Assembly (NCBI GenBank): GCA_958298945.1
Contig: OY282606.1
Location: 95,735,696-95,799,695 of the forward strand
Length of the DNA stretch: 64,000 nucleotides
Source of the DNA: Atherix ibis
Taxonomy: Eukaryota > Arthropoda > Insecta > Diptera > Athericidae
Reading direction: 5' to 3'
Every line of letters starts with the position of its first letter. Within the stretch, counting starts at the first letter, position 1. The translations under genes and the position numbers were made by a program. This document shows positions 40,019 to 51,800 of the stretch, piece after piece. The notes beneath the pieces are model-generated. The model was not told where the DNA came from. It was given only the letters and a program-made list of their open reading frames with translations, and did not search any database.

Positions 40019-41056
40019 TGCATCCTCATAGAACCAACATCAGACCTTATTTCACGAGGAACAGACTGGTCTCAAGTCTGTTATCAAATTCTAGGCTGAA
40101 AGCTAGTATTCCTTAAATATTTCCTCATAACGGACCATCTTGATTACTCGGGTTGCGTATTCAGCTACTGCACACCAATATACCTGCGATACTATCTTTT
40201 GATTCTCTTTTCTTCCTCGTGGTTCACTTCTCCATAACCCAATCCATTCCACGTGGTGACGCATCCATGTTTCTTTAGTCGATAAATCCAAATGTCGTTG
40301 CCATTTCACTACTGTGTGATTTTTTTCCTCCTTGCTTCCGATGCGCCAATGGATTTCTTTTTCCTCCCGTCCTCGATAGTAGCTCCTGGCTCTCTCATCC
40401 GTTCGATTGGCTGCATATCAGGGATTACTCAGACAGCGTCGTAGGATACAGTATGGAATGCTCTCGAAACTCGAGACGCTTTCCGAAGATATACCGCCAT
40501 CGTCCGACGCTTGTACGATTTGGTGGTCATAGATTCTGACTAAATATCGGTTGCGTAAAGTAGTATTGAACTGATAACTGCGGAAAGGAGCCTTCGTCAA
40601 GTCTTTCTGGGCCGTCCATTGTTGGGCATTATCTTTGTTAGGGCATTCATAATCCGACTAACGCTTTCAGAAACTCATCTTAGAAGTGCTAGAAGACTTT
40701 ATCTTCAGTCGATATATCGCAATATTGTTGCCATCTCCAGTGGATTTCATTTCCCTCACGTCCTGGATTATAGAACCAGGCCCTCCCTTCCGTCAAAGAC
40801 TCGATTGCCTGCATATGAAGGATTACCCAGACAGCGTCAATAGGAGACAGTTGGGATGCTCAAAGTTCTCTTCGACAATGTACCGCTTTCGTTCGACGCC
40901 TGTACGATTTGGTCGCCATAACTTCTGATTAAATAGTGGTTGCGTATACGTGTAGATACCCTGTGGATAGAAGTCTGGATTTTTTTCTGTAGATCACCTG
41001 TACTACTTCGATTTTTTTTATATGTGCCAATACCGGAGAATGTGAAATGTATCATT
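40019..41056 (-). pseudogene. R1/I-type non-LTR retrotransposon fragments, C-terminal region, duplicated
   Basis: On the minus strand, through several frameshifts, I read a block like the post-RT region of R1-type elements: FHTVSYDAV, VIPDMQPIE and a KWQRHLDLSTKETW stretch matching the usual WQxRWDxSxKGRWT. A second, diverged copy lies immediately beside it (40690-40960 versus 40330-40570), with shared words such as CTGCATAT, CAGACAGCGTC and GTACGATTTGGT. Family assignment is from motif recall and is moderate. Confidence 0.45.
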
Positions 41057-42632
41057 TCCGGTTTGGATGATGTCCTCTAGCAGACAGTTATAGTCACAAC
41101 GCCATTCACAAAATAACACCTTATGGCATCAGTATTTATGGTATATGTTCGTACTTATTGACTTTTTTTTATAGAAGCAAGAATTTTTATTTATCTTTTA
41201 CAAATACAAAATATTGCTGACTTAAATCAATATAAAATAATAATTTTTTTGAAAATATACCTGTAATTATGAATTAATGTATACAATCCGTATTATTTCA
41301 ATTTATGATTATTTCAAAAATAGGTCAAATTAAATTTTATATTAAAACTTTTGCTCTACTGTAAGTAAAATTTGTTCGCTTATTTCTCTGAAAATTGCTC
41401 AAAAATGAAAGCACTTCGAATAGTCAACCGTTCAGATTTTTCTCAAAGTAGAAAAAATATGAAAAACAAACAAAAATGCAAAAATCTTCTTTGCTTACCA
41501 GTAATTTAACAAATATTTTCTTAATATATGAATGTATTAATTTTAAGTTGGTGCCATTATTTAATCAACCAACCTAGTTACCTACAAAAAAATGCATTTC
41601 ATTTTGTAAAAATTAATTTAAACAATTTACTCAAAAATTTCTACCCAAACAGAACACAAATTACAATAAGAATAAAATTATTAATTTAATTTTTTCAAAA
41701 GAGAAATTTTTATGAAATCTTGTCGACATTGAAATTAAAATTGTGCAAAGTTTTCACATAGAGAAAGAAGTTTTCTTACAGGAATAATTATTATTGTAAA
41801 TGTTTGTTCCACAAGAAAATAAATATGAATTTTAGTTAATTAGGTGCTATTATAACTACAATATTTGACATATTTTTATTTAAAAGAAGAAGTTGAATTC
41901 ATAATTTGTTATTCAAATGGGATGTGAGAATTTATAAGAATAAATTTTGTGCAACAAAAAAGCGTACAAAAAAAAACAAAAAATTCGAAAATCTATATTT
42001 GGGATGCAATATTAATAGCTCCCACAGGTTGTGTTATTTACTTGTTTATTTTGAATATATTTAAATAGGCAAATTTTGACCCTAACTAACTTTTATAGCA
42101 TTAGCGGTTGACATAAATTTTAAATATTTTTAAATTGAAACGTTAGTTTTGCAAAATTTTTGTATTGTTTATTTTTATTTTTTGTTGTTGAATTAATGAA
42201 CATATTTTTAGGGGGGGGGGGGGGGGGGGGGGGGTTGTTTTAGGATCATCTTTTAATCGTATTTTTTTCTTTTTTAACTTATATGCATGTCCATAGAGTA
42301 ACAGAATCATTATTAACAAGTTCATAATTAACCTCGAAACTAACTATTTTAATGAAGTCAGAAACAGTTTTTATTGCAAATTCTAAAAAAATCTATATTA
42401 CAGACATCGTAAAATATTATATTTAATTTAATTGATATCGTAAATTTTCTTTTTTTTTCTTCTATTCAATTGAGACCACATCTCCTCTTGTTGGTGAAAA
42501 ATTTTCATCTCCTGCTTTAGAGATAATTAAAAAATTTTTTCCCGAATAAAAATATTAACAAAAAGATATTATTGAAAAATTAATAAAAAATTAATTATTA
42601 ATTGCGGAATAATTTTATTTTATTCTTTATAC
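41057..42632. other. AT-rich intergenic DNA
   Basis: Apart from the poly(G) tract at 42211-42234 nothing is recognised. Confidence 0.4.
42211..42234 (+). repeat. poly(G) run, 24 nt
   Basis: An uninterrupted G run in otherwise T-rich sequence. The length may be limited by sequencing. Confidence 0.95.
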
Positions 42633-43125
42633 TACAACGTGTGGCAGAAAAGTAATGGGATTTTTATATTATTTTATTGTAATAATTTTATTTTATTTGT
42701 ATGCATTAAGAATTATTTTTTTCAATTTTTTTTTTTTGGGCAGCTATACATGAAAGTGAGGCGTTGTTTCGACTTTTCACAGCTGTGCTAGAAATCCAAC
42801 TCAGTTGACAGTACTAAAATGACCTCTCTTCTTGCGAAACAAATAAAATAACACGTATTTATTGATTAATTACCGGGATTTTTAGGGAGAGGGTGGGGGA
42901 GGGGTTTGTGGTATTCACATAAACCAATTTTACTGATAAAAACTCTGCGATGGCAGAGTATCCAAAGTCTGCAATTAGCCTCTGATCTGACCACACAAGA
43001 GCCCTCACTCGTCCTTGAGCAAGGTTTGTCTATCACTGCTTTTTGGCCGGTCAAAAATGCACTATGCTTTTTGGCCGGTCAAAAATGCACTACAAAAAAT
43101 TTGTACTTCTAGTTAGGATATTTCC

Positions 43126-43370
43126 CATAGACTCGTTGACATATCAAAAATCTCCAGACTGGTTTACAAGGTGGAGAGAAAAAGTAAATGAGCAGAATAG
43201 TGTTACCTGTTATCTTTACGCTCTGCAAAGATCCCCCCCATCCCAATATACCTTAATGGCGACATTATTCCATCAAAAGACAAAGTACGCTACTTTGAAC
43301 TAAACCTAGATAAACTACTTACTTGGAACCGTCTGTTAAGTTCAAGTCGGTAACGTCAGTTAAGTTCAAG
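43126..43370 (+). pseudogene. possible jockey-type reverse transcriptase fragment
   Basis: Plus-strand translation gives DWFTRWREKVNEQNSV and, after a frameshift, IYLNGDIIPSKDKVRYFELN then LDKLLTWN. This resembles the end of the jockey-clade RT domain, where a WxxxWRIKVN block precedes YLG(L/M)xLDxxLTW. It is short and broken, with no other jockey parts nearby that I can prove. Confidence 0.45.
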
Positions 43371-43402
43371 TCAAAAAGACTTGAACTTAACAGACGTTAC
43401 CG
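43348..43402. repeat. near-perfect inverted repeat, 25-bp arms
   Basis: Two 25-bp arms with one mismatch are separated by AAAAA. One arm word (GTTAAGTTCAAGTC) is also duplicated directly at 43334-43347, giving three copies, two direct and one inverted. Confidence 0.9.
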
Positions 43403-44809
43403 ACTACTTCTTAGACACTACTGGACAACCGATCGAACCTGATACTAAAGAACAAACTTTTAATTTACAGCACGATTATAAAACCGATCCAACCAATCCG
43501 GTCAATCCAAAATCCTCCGAAAAATTGTTGATGTACACCCCCCACCCCTCCCGTTCTACGTTTGTAACAAAGTTATTCACCGCAACCTGAATGTTCCTTC
43601 GTTAATAATTTGTGAGTCTCTCGTAATAAAAAGTTTCATTCTCGACTATCCTATCACTATGATCCTCTCATTAAAAAGAAAATATCTTAAAATGTTTAAA
43701 TCTCGTTAGGTAGAGAAACACCGATGGGTGTTTACTCTTCCATGTTTCTGTCCTGTCCATGTAGTGTCTTTGTCATAAAATCAGCTTGTTACAATATATA
43801 TGTAGTTGTAGATAGCTAAATAAAAACAAGACACATTGCAACTTTCCATAAGTTACCAAGCTTAAAAAAAATTTTTTTGGCACATCCATCCATCGTACGT
43901 GAAAATTTTGCTCTTTCATTTTTCCTGAAATACAAATTCACTTTTCACGCCCTTTGAGATCGCTTAGCTCCTGCTCGAAGTTCAAATGTTGCCAGATTGG
44001 GCCAGTCTCAGTACTTCTCTGCCACAAATCGTAAGTTAAACGTTTAAAATTAAAATTTTAATTCATCAATATAAATTAAGAATACTATAAATATTTTTAA
44101 TAAAAACCAATGTATTTGTCACAATTAAAAACGTTTAGTTACAATAATAATATTAATAATAAGCATGCTTTTAATCTCAGTTGGTGGTCGGTTTGTTATT
44201 TAAGATCTTATCTCAGCACTCAATAAAACACGTTTTTACGATGCTATAGTTTTTAATAGAAAGAAAATATAATCATCAAATTAGGTGAACTAATATGCCT
44301 ACAAAAATTTTCTTTACAGTTTCACGTGAACATTTGATAAATAATAGAAAGAAAATTCTCTTTTCATTCAACCGTTTAAAAATTCAATTAAATCAATTCC
44401 GTTTGATTATAAATGATTATCGTTCAAGACTGGTTTAGGAAGAATCCAATGAATTTTCTCTCCTAATTTAATGATCTTCTTCTACTTTTCTTATTTGGAC
44501 TGCCGATAAAAGATTTGGAATTTTTATTAAATTTTCTAAACTTGATCTTTTTGAAAATTTACTTTTAAACGATTCAGATTTATTTTGTGAATTGGAATAT
44601 TTAATCAGATTAACCTGTTTGATCTATAATAAGTAGATGATTAGAGATTAAGTCGATTAGCTTCTATCATAATCAATCAGTTTTATTGTCAGAACTCTCT
44701 TTTTCGTTTATCATTAAATATCGATTGCAACATTCAAATCATTGGTTTTTAGCAGATAACTTCAAATCATTGGTACTTGATAATGCACAATTAATATTTT
44801 ATCGCAGTA

Positions 44810-45131
44810 TCAGTCATTTTTCGATACTTTCATAGAAGGGGAATCAATTGCTCTCCGAAAAGGATCGACTGCATGAACCGGAACAAATGGAAATCTGAAG
44901 TAAGAATACCTGGCGAGTACGTCTGGGACAAGATTTCCCATTCCACTCATTCCAAGTATTGGTCCGGTTTTTACAACGTGGCACCTGGTGTTCTCGTGTA
45001 TCAGAATCAGCTTCCATTCCGGACAGTCGATAACGATCACCAACGATGGTTTCGGGCCATTTCAGGAGTTCATAATAAACGACGCCGTTCTGATCCCACC
45101 AAATAAAAGTGATTTTGCAGATGCAATTCAT
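44810..45131 (-). pseudogene. mariner transposase fossil, catalytic region
   Basis: The minus strand reads WWDQNGVVYYELLK, where mariners have WWDxKGVVYYELL, then PETIVGDRY. After a frameshift it reads LIHENTRCHVVK, where LLHDNARPHVAK is expected, and then YFRFPFVPVHA (from YHLFRSMQ). The second catalytic Asp position is Glu and frames are broken. It belongs to a different mariner lineage from the copies at 36.5 kb. Ends were not found. Confidence 0.6.
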
Positions 45132-46110
45132 ACGATTCCCCTAATGGGCGCATGGTACAAAAGCCTAACAGTGCTTAAGGGGTGCGAACCCTAAAATTCT
45201 GTTAGGCGTTTCTACGGAAACTGGAAAGGAAAATCGCTCCAAATTCAGAGTAATCTTTTTTTAAATTGCGAACTCTTGGTTGGGGGTCCCCCATTCTTCG
45301 GCAGACCACCAATAATGTGCCCTGACTATTGGCGTAGGCTTCGAGGTGGCTGCGGGTTTAAAATGTGAAGCAGCCAGCTAAGATTGGAAGAAGAAAGCGC
45401 CATAAAATGTCGGTCCCTAGAATCACACGGAAGTGGTTATGGTAGGAGGGTATGGCCAATAGGCTTCGGTACCTCTTAGGACAAGCGCAGGTAGAGCGTT
45501 TGTAGAAACTCCATTTTGTAGTCGTAAATCCATTTTGCATCGTTTGATTTAGTTCAAGTATTCGTACCGGCGGCGGGATTTTTGTCTTATAACAGCTTAT
45601 CATCTTAAATGATGGCCAGTGGCTAACAAGGGGCAAACGTATACTCATATATCAGACAAAGGATATCTCATGTTACCCACATGCGAATGCTTTTACAAAT
45701 GCAATTCATTATGAACTTTTATGAAGGGCGTGGTACATGATACAAAATGACCTAACAGTACTTTGGGGATGCGAATCCCACAACACTGGTAAACATTTTT
45801 CCGGGAATGAACTTGGGGTCAAAGGCCTCGCATCCCTCAAAGCACTGTTAGGCAAACTCGGTGTCAGTCGCTCGTCATTCGTCGGAATGGGCCATAACTA
45901 TTGGCGTTGGCTTCGAGGTGTCATTTCAATCCACCCTTATCTAGGTAGCGGGTTGAAAGCGGGAAATTTAAAAAAAACAAGAGTCTGACTTGACTCGAGG
46001 GTCGAGTGGACGCTATGGCTAATGAGCTTAGGCACCTATAAGGACACATTGCAAAGTAGAGCATACGTAGAAGATGTAGTACAACTCTCGATGTCTCTAT
46101 CCTTTAACTG
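45113..46110. repeat. diverged direct duplication, about 580-bp period
   Basis: Two blocks, 45113-45520 and 45695-46110, share ordered words: ATGCAATTCAT, CTAACAGT(G/A)CTT, ACTATTGGCGT, GGCTTCGAGGTG, and a GCCAATAGGCTT / GCTAATGAGCTT pair followed by AGGACA. Identity is moderate with gaps. I do not recognise the source. It could be a repetitive element or a duplicated remnant of unique DNA next to the mariner fossil. Confidence 0.55.
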
Positions 46111-46649
46111 TTATGGCACCAAAGTTCCTACTTTTTGGACCATTTGCATTATCGAAGTAGGTCTGTCAATATTTAACGCAGTTGACAAATCCTCGAGCGT
46201 TTGAGTTTGATCCTCATTAATAATCTACACGTACGTCTTCAAATTTTGTCGCTTTCTTTTGTCACCGTGTTTCATCAAACAAATTTTGTCACCGTCTTTC
46301 ATCAAACATTTCTTAAACACAATATTTCACCAAACACACATGTAGTACCAGCTAGCGATATAATTTTAAAAAGGGCATGAAATTATTCCCATACCAAATA
46401 ATTTTTAGTATAAAAATATACTAAAAATAAAATTTTTTTAAATTATTGTAATATAAAATTGTTGGCTCAAGATAAACAAGATTAAAAATCAGTCTCATAA
46501 ATTTTCTGTTACACATCGTAAATAGACAGTTTTGTCAATCGTTCCAACTATGATTTCAATAACTAATTTTATTATGATTTTACAAATAAGAAAAGCGGAA
46601 ATTAGTTCTGATAAAGAAAAACTCTACAAAATAGCAATAATAAATAAAT

Positions 46650-46740
46650 ATACCTGTAGTTGTAAAATGATGATTATCTTTTTTTAAAAAAAAAAAAGAT
46701 ATTTGAAAAAAGATAATCATCATTTTATAACTACAGGTAT
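46650..46740. repeat. near-perfect palindrome, 35-bp arms
   Basis: The arms, 35 bp each with one mismatch, begin ATACCTGTAGTTGT and are separated by an A-rich 20-nt loop. The similarity fades gradually beyond the outer ends. Confidence 0.9.
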
Positions 46741-49700
46741 TAATTCATTTAAAAACATTGTAGCGAATTGGGAAAAAAAATTGTGCATAATTTGTCACTC
46801 TCTGCAGGTGACAATAGTCTAGATTAACTGTCGACATGGTCAAAAATATAATTTTTGATTGTAATACGGTTTTTTACTTCAAAAAAGATTGCAAAACTAT
46901 ATTATTAAAAAGAAGAAACAAAACTATGACTGGCTACAAATAAAAATATTTTTTAAAAATGAATTTTTTTTGTGTATTTTGTAGATATGTATTTACAGGT
47001 CATAAAAATTACTCCAAAATTAAGCTAGAAACTTCTATTACACAGTTTTTTTGTTGTTGAAAATTTTCGCTAGAAAATCTATTATATCGAAAATTCCTAT
47101 CTGAAAATATCACTTAAAACTGATAGCATTATTTTTAACAAAAAAAAACAATTCATATAATCATTAACGTGGCCTATTGCTCCTATTTATTGGGGTAATT
47201 AAGGCGAAAAATTATCGAGAAGCCATGTGGTAATGAATCCGCCCTCTTGATGATGATTGTATGGTTCACAACTTGCATTATTAGTATTTGAAGAAGTATC
47301 GTTCCAGAAATGGATTTTGCTGAATAATGTCATTCCAACTTACGATGATGACCTATAATTCTCAATGACTATTTTTGTTTCAAATTCCAAAGTTTAGTTT
47401 TTAGATAGTCTTCTCTAGAGGACTGAATCCTAAATAACCCCCTTTTTTGAAAAAAAAAAATTGTCTATGCCTATTTGAAAAAACTTAAAGAAGTTCCAAA
47501 AAAAAAGGTAACATTCTTGATCCTCTAATTAGATGTTGAATTCAAATTAACAACAAATATTACAATACAATTCCAAAATTGATTGATTATAGAAATTCGA
47601 ATGAAAATTTTGGCACTAAAATTCCCACAGTAACAACAAAATATTTACAATTAAGTAAGTGGGAAAAAATTAGATTATAATTTTTTTTTTTAAAATATCG
47701 TGAAGAGATTGTTTTTTGTTCAAATTTCATGTTGAATTTAATTGTGATCAGTCAATAACAGCAATTATGTTTGTTCGAATGCAAAAAATTATGTTGTACA
47801 AAAAAATGAATGAATATCAACCAAATTCGATTACATTTGAAGAAAATAAAATTTGTAAAAAAAAAATGCAATAGTACAGCTATAAGAAGATATTTTGTAT
47901 ATTTTCGTAGTTTTTATGTGCGAAAATACCACGAATTCGTAAGTGTTTGGTATAGAAATTTCCAATGGAAAAGGAGTAAATAATAATGACCCCAACAACG
48001 GGCGCAGAGTGTCTCTCACATTAACGATTTATTTGGAGATCGGACTAACCCAATTGCAATTATTGTTTGTAAGATTGGTCGTGATCGTGCCAAATTCCAA
48101 GCAGTTTTAAAAATATCACTTTTTTCACAAATTTTATTCCTTCTCCTCCAATGTCCAAATACATACATATTCAGTTTCCTGTAGTGATTTATACTGCCAA
48201 ATGATCGTACATTCGTATGGGTAAAAATATCTAAACTTAAAGTACATAATATCTGGTAAAATTCATTTTCTACTTTACTTAAAATTGTACAATTACCGAT
48301 GGAGTATTGATGGAATGAGTACTGTTGGATGCCATTCCGAAAAGGCGCCGTCCAGTCCATAATGGTTAGCAATTCGCTTCTTCGCTTTTTAGAATGCAAA
48401 TTTGATGTAGTAAATATTTCTTTTCCATTACAATTTTAAGATATTTACGAGAAAATTGAGCCAAATTAGTTTAGCTCATTTCTTTAATATCTAAAGATTT
48501 TTTTTCTCAATCTTCCGTACATGAAGATGGGTTAATTTTAACAATTTTTGTTTTTTCAAAAAGAAAAGAAACAGATTTTTTCCATAAAATTTTACGGTGT
48601 ATTAAAATAGAATTTTTTTTTAAATTTATTTAAAAACAAATTATTAACATCAAACATATTTTAATAAATTATGCCTTTCTGCCATGTGCAGATGAGATAG
48701 TTCTTAATTGTTAATTTCTGTCTGGATGAACAGTAACAATTTTTTAAAGGAAATAAATTAGAAAATATTGGTACAAATTTTATTTAGATTATTAACAGTA
48801 TAAATATGGGAATAAGATGAAAATTAGCATATATACTCATATAATTTTCTTCAGTTTAAAATCAAATAAGCAAAAAAACTAAATTGATTGACCTTATTTA
48901 TTCGATACAAAAAAAACCGACCTATTTTAAATATTTAGGATGGAGACAAAAATGAACATTTTATGAAATCTAGAATGAAAAATGAATTTTTTTTAAACAA
49001 AAATCACCTAAAAGTGGAAACTTCCATAATAAAAAGTTCCTCCTTCATTAAATGTTAGCGCCAAAAATTAACTTCTGAACAACAAATTTTTTTTGTTGAT
49101 TAAATTGAAAATAAAAATAAATTAAATGCAGAAATTTCTAAAACCGTTAATTATTTACATTCTCTCTGAACCTTGACACATTTTAAGTTTTGAGATTTGT
49201 TAATAATCTAATTTATGAAAATTTATTCATATAATCTTATGCAATTTAAAATGCATAAATTTCAAATTGATCGTTTAAGAAAGTATGCGTAGTCATTATG
49301 TTTGTTGGCAAAAATCTGTAAATAAATCATTAAATATTAATGTAGAATATTTAAGATTTTTTGGCTTTTCAAATTTGTTGTTGTTTTTATAAATTCAGTT
49401 TTTTCATTTAATTATATTAATTCAAAATCTTCATAAATAATATCTTGTTAAAATTTTTTTTTTTTTCGTATGCAGCAAAAAAAACTCTAAAATTTGCGAA
49501 GTCTAGACCTTTTTATAATAAAAATAAGAATAAGAAACTATTTCTATGAAATTTATTTGTTATTATTAAGAAAAAATAAATCTTTTAAGAATTGCTTTAA
49601 AAATTAATCAGATACCCATTTTTGAATAAGATCTTCGGGTATTTTAAATACATATAATTAATTTATTTTTCGTAGCTTTTAAATTATTAAAATAATTATT

Positions 49701-50212
49701 ATGGCGAGTGAAGAATTAATGCCAAGTAAATTAAAATAAGAAAATTTCCTTAAAAATAATAAAATATTCACTTATAAAAAGTTCAATTAGTCTTAAAGCA
49801 AAAATTAATAGAAATTTAATGCAATAACTATGAAACTGGTTTGCCAAAAAATTAACGATTAAATTTATTTTCAAACAGATATTTAATCTATATATTTTTG
49901 TATACCTTTTAATTTTTCGAATTGCTCCAAATTATGTTTGGGAATCTGTGGAGAATATCACAAATTTTATTCATACGAGTATAAATTAAGGATATACAAT
50001 TGTAAATACGATTTCTTTTCACCGAAAGGACCAAAAAATAGTACGGTTATAGAATTAGTTTTCTTAATACAATTTAAAAACATATTTTTGTACATAAAAT
50101 TTGCAATAAGACTTAAAAAAACAAGAATTTTTATTATATTTTTTGTTTGTTTGTATAGCAAAATAAGTTTGTTTTCCATAATATATTTGGCTTTGTATTG
50201 TTATCATTTCAA
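46741..50212. other. AT-rich intergenic DNA
   Basis: Contains the doubtful reading frames at 47.8-48.4 kb and otherwise only A/T runs. Confidence 0.35.
47831..48399 (-). other. open reading frame of unclear status
   Basis: A minus-strand frame of 127 codons (48016-48399) is locally less AT-rich at its start (MHSKKRRSELLTIMDWTAPF), followed by a 62-codon frame with one hydrophobic stretch. No motif was recognised. A splice-like CAG near 48252 could end a shorter open segment. It may be an exon, a decayed element or chance. Confidence 0.15.
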
Positions 50213-50342
50213 GTAACATTAATACTGAAATATATATTCTAGGATAATAAGGATATCGGGATCAGGAAATCAAATTAGAATGGAAAGGAAAGTGGTTTTT
50301 GGGAATTAGCGTAGGATTTGAACCCGCAAACCCTTGTACCGT
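50213..50342 (-). mobile_element. second copy of the SINE family, head damaged
   Basis: This aligns with the body of the element at 18310-18518: shared words include GTAACATTA near one end, AAATTAGAATG and GAATTAGCGTAGGA. The tRNA-like head is partly deleted, leaving TTTGAACCCG in place of the B box region and AACCCTTGTACC near the A box side. Transcription of this copy by pol III is unlikely. Confidence 0.5.
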
Positions 50343-50488
50343 GTTATTTTTTTTTATTAAATGGTGACTAGAGATTTTATTAAATAGTGACAAAAACTTA
50401 TTAAAGTGGTTCCTGGAATATGTCTGAAGGATGTTATTGTTAAAACAAACAAATTATTCGGAAAAAGAGTGAATTCTAAAAAGGCAAA

Positions 50489-50642
50489 ATAATAATATAA
50501 AATCTTTAATATAATAATATGGAAATATGTTTTTCATATTTCCATATTATTATAGGATAGGATTTCCTCCTCAATAAAAATGAGGAGGAAAGAAAATAAT
50601 ATAAAATCTTTAATATAATAATATGGAAATGTGTTTTTCAAT
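50489..50642. repeat. direct duplication with two nested hairpins
   Basis: A block at 50489-50535 is repeated near 50596-50642 with one or two changes. Between them are a perfect hairpin (50511-50529 with 50535-50553, T5 loop) and a second one (50563-50573 with 50581-50591). Confidence 0.85.
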
Positions 50643-50662
50643 ATATATTAAAAAATGTGAGA

Positions 50663-50675
50663 GGGGGGGGGGGGG
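50663..50675 (+). repeat. poly(G) run, 13 nt
   Basis: A G run a few bases outside the left end of the inverted-repeat element at 50681. Confidence 0.95.
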
Positions 50676-50680
50676 TTGTC

Positions 50681-51800
50681 CAATAAACTACTAAATAATT
50701 AAAGTCACAGAAATAAAAATGAAAGAAAAATGCCCATAAAAACTGTGCTACAAGGAATTATACACAAAATTCAAATTGTAACTGTGCTACAGGCAAACAC
50801 AAATTGGTAACTGTGTACAGACAGACAGACAAATTGTAACTGTGATACAGGCAGACGGACAGGTATAACCGAATAATACGCCCGTCAGTTACTTTCGCAT
50901 GCAGGTATTTCCTGCATACAAAAAAAAATGACGACGTTTTTTCAAAATCCGTAATTAAGGGTGTTTTTTCTTAAATAAAAAATACAAATGCGTGTGGGAG
51001 AAATAGTTTTATAGTTTTGCATCCAAAGGGGTGTAGGGGGGATCCAATTTGAGGAGTAAAAAAGAAAATTAGTTGGAAAACATAAACCAAATAAACTTAA
51101 TTATGACGTACACTGTTCAGAGTTTTCTACTTTGACAATTTTGTGTGGTTTGAGTCAAAGATAAATTCTACTAAAGACAGCACTCATCCGTGACATTTTT
51201 GTTAATATCGAAACGGATGGCAATCGGTTCGAAACGGTACGAAAGCTGCAATTCTACGGCACAGAATTTATATCAAAATCCGTAATTAAAGGTGTGTTTT
51301 CTTAAATAAAAATACAAATAAGTGTAGGAGAAATATTGACATAGTTTAACATCCAAAGGGGGACGGGAGATCCAATTTTAAAGATTAAAAGAGAAAATTA
51401 GTTCTGTTTATTTGGTAACTAACTAACAATTTGGTAATTGGATCGCTAAATGATTGGACACATCTGAAAAATCTGGAATGAAAGTTTGTGTTTGTCTTTA
51501 ATAAAAAAAACTACAATGGGATAAAATCTGGAATGAAAGCTTGCGGTTCGGCAACTGAATAAATTAAGTGGTTTGTACCTTTGCTTATGTTAAACTTTGT
51601 GTGCGTCTGTTTTGTTATACTGTGCCTTGGCGTAACTGTGCTACCGCACATATCTGTGTCAATATTTGCTACAATTTGTCTGTCGTCTGTACACAGTTAC
51701 CAATTTGAATTTTGTGAATAATTCCCTGTAGCACAGTTACTTAATGGGCATTTTTCTTTCATTTTTATTTCTGTGACTCTAATTATTTAGCAGTTTATTG
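50681..51800. mobile_element. non-autonomous element with long imperfect inverted repeats (about 150 bp)
   Basis: The ends read CAATAAACTACTAAATAATT and, inverted, CAATAAACTGCTAAATAATT. The arms stay alignable for about 150 bp and include ACTGTGCTACAGG and GTAACTGTGTACAGAC words. Inside is a direct repeat of about 130 bp (50945-51076 and 51272-51401, starting TCAAAATCCGTAATTAA). No reading frame for a transposase is present. The superfamily is unknown. The right end abuts the RTE fragment without a gap. Confidence 0.6.

Larger units (their letters stand above)
42633..44033. mobile_element. mariner family A ends enclosing unrelated DNA
   Basis: The left end TACAACGTGTGGCAGAAAAG and the complement of the right end (TACGATTTGTGGCAGAGAAG) form an inverted pair 1.4 kb apart with TA at the edges. 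The interior is not transposase. At 42900-43370 it contains a GC-richer segment with jockey-like reverse transcriptase signals, a tandem 27-bp duplication (about 43040-43093) and a near-perfect inverted repeat (43348-43402). It is probably an old mariner with a secondary insertion. Confidence 0.45.

Noticed and set aside
49938..50216. Overlapping frames of 92 and 70 codons on opposite strands
   Set aside because: AT-rich, Lys/Ile/Phe-rich translations with no motif; expected by chance.
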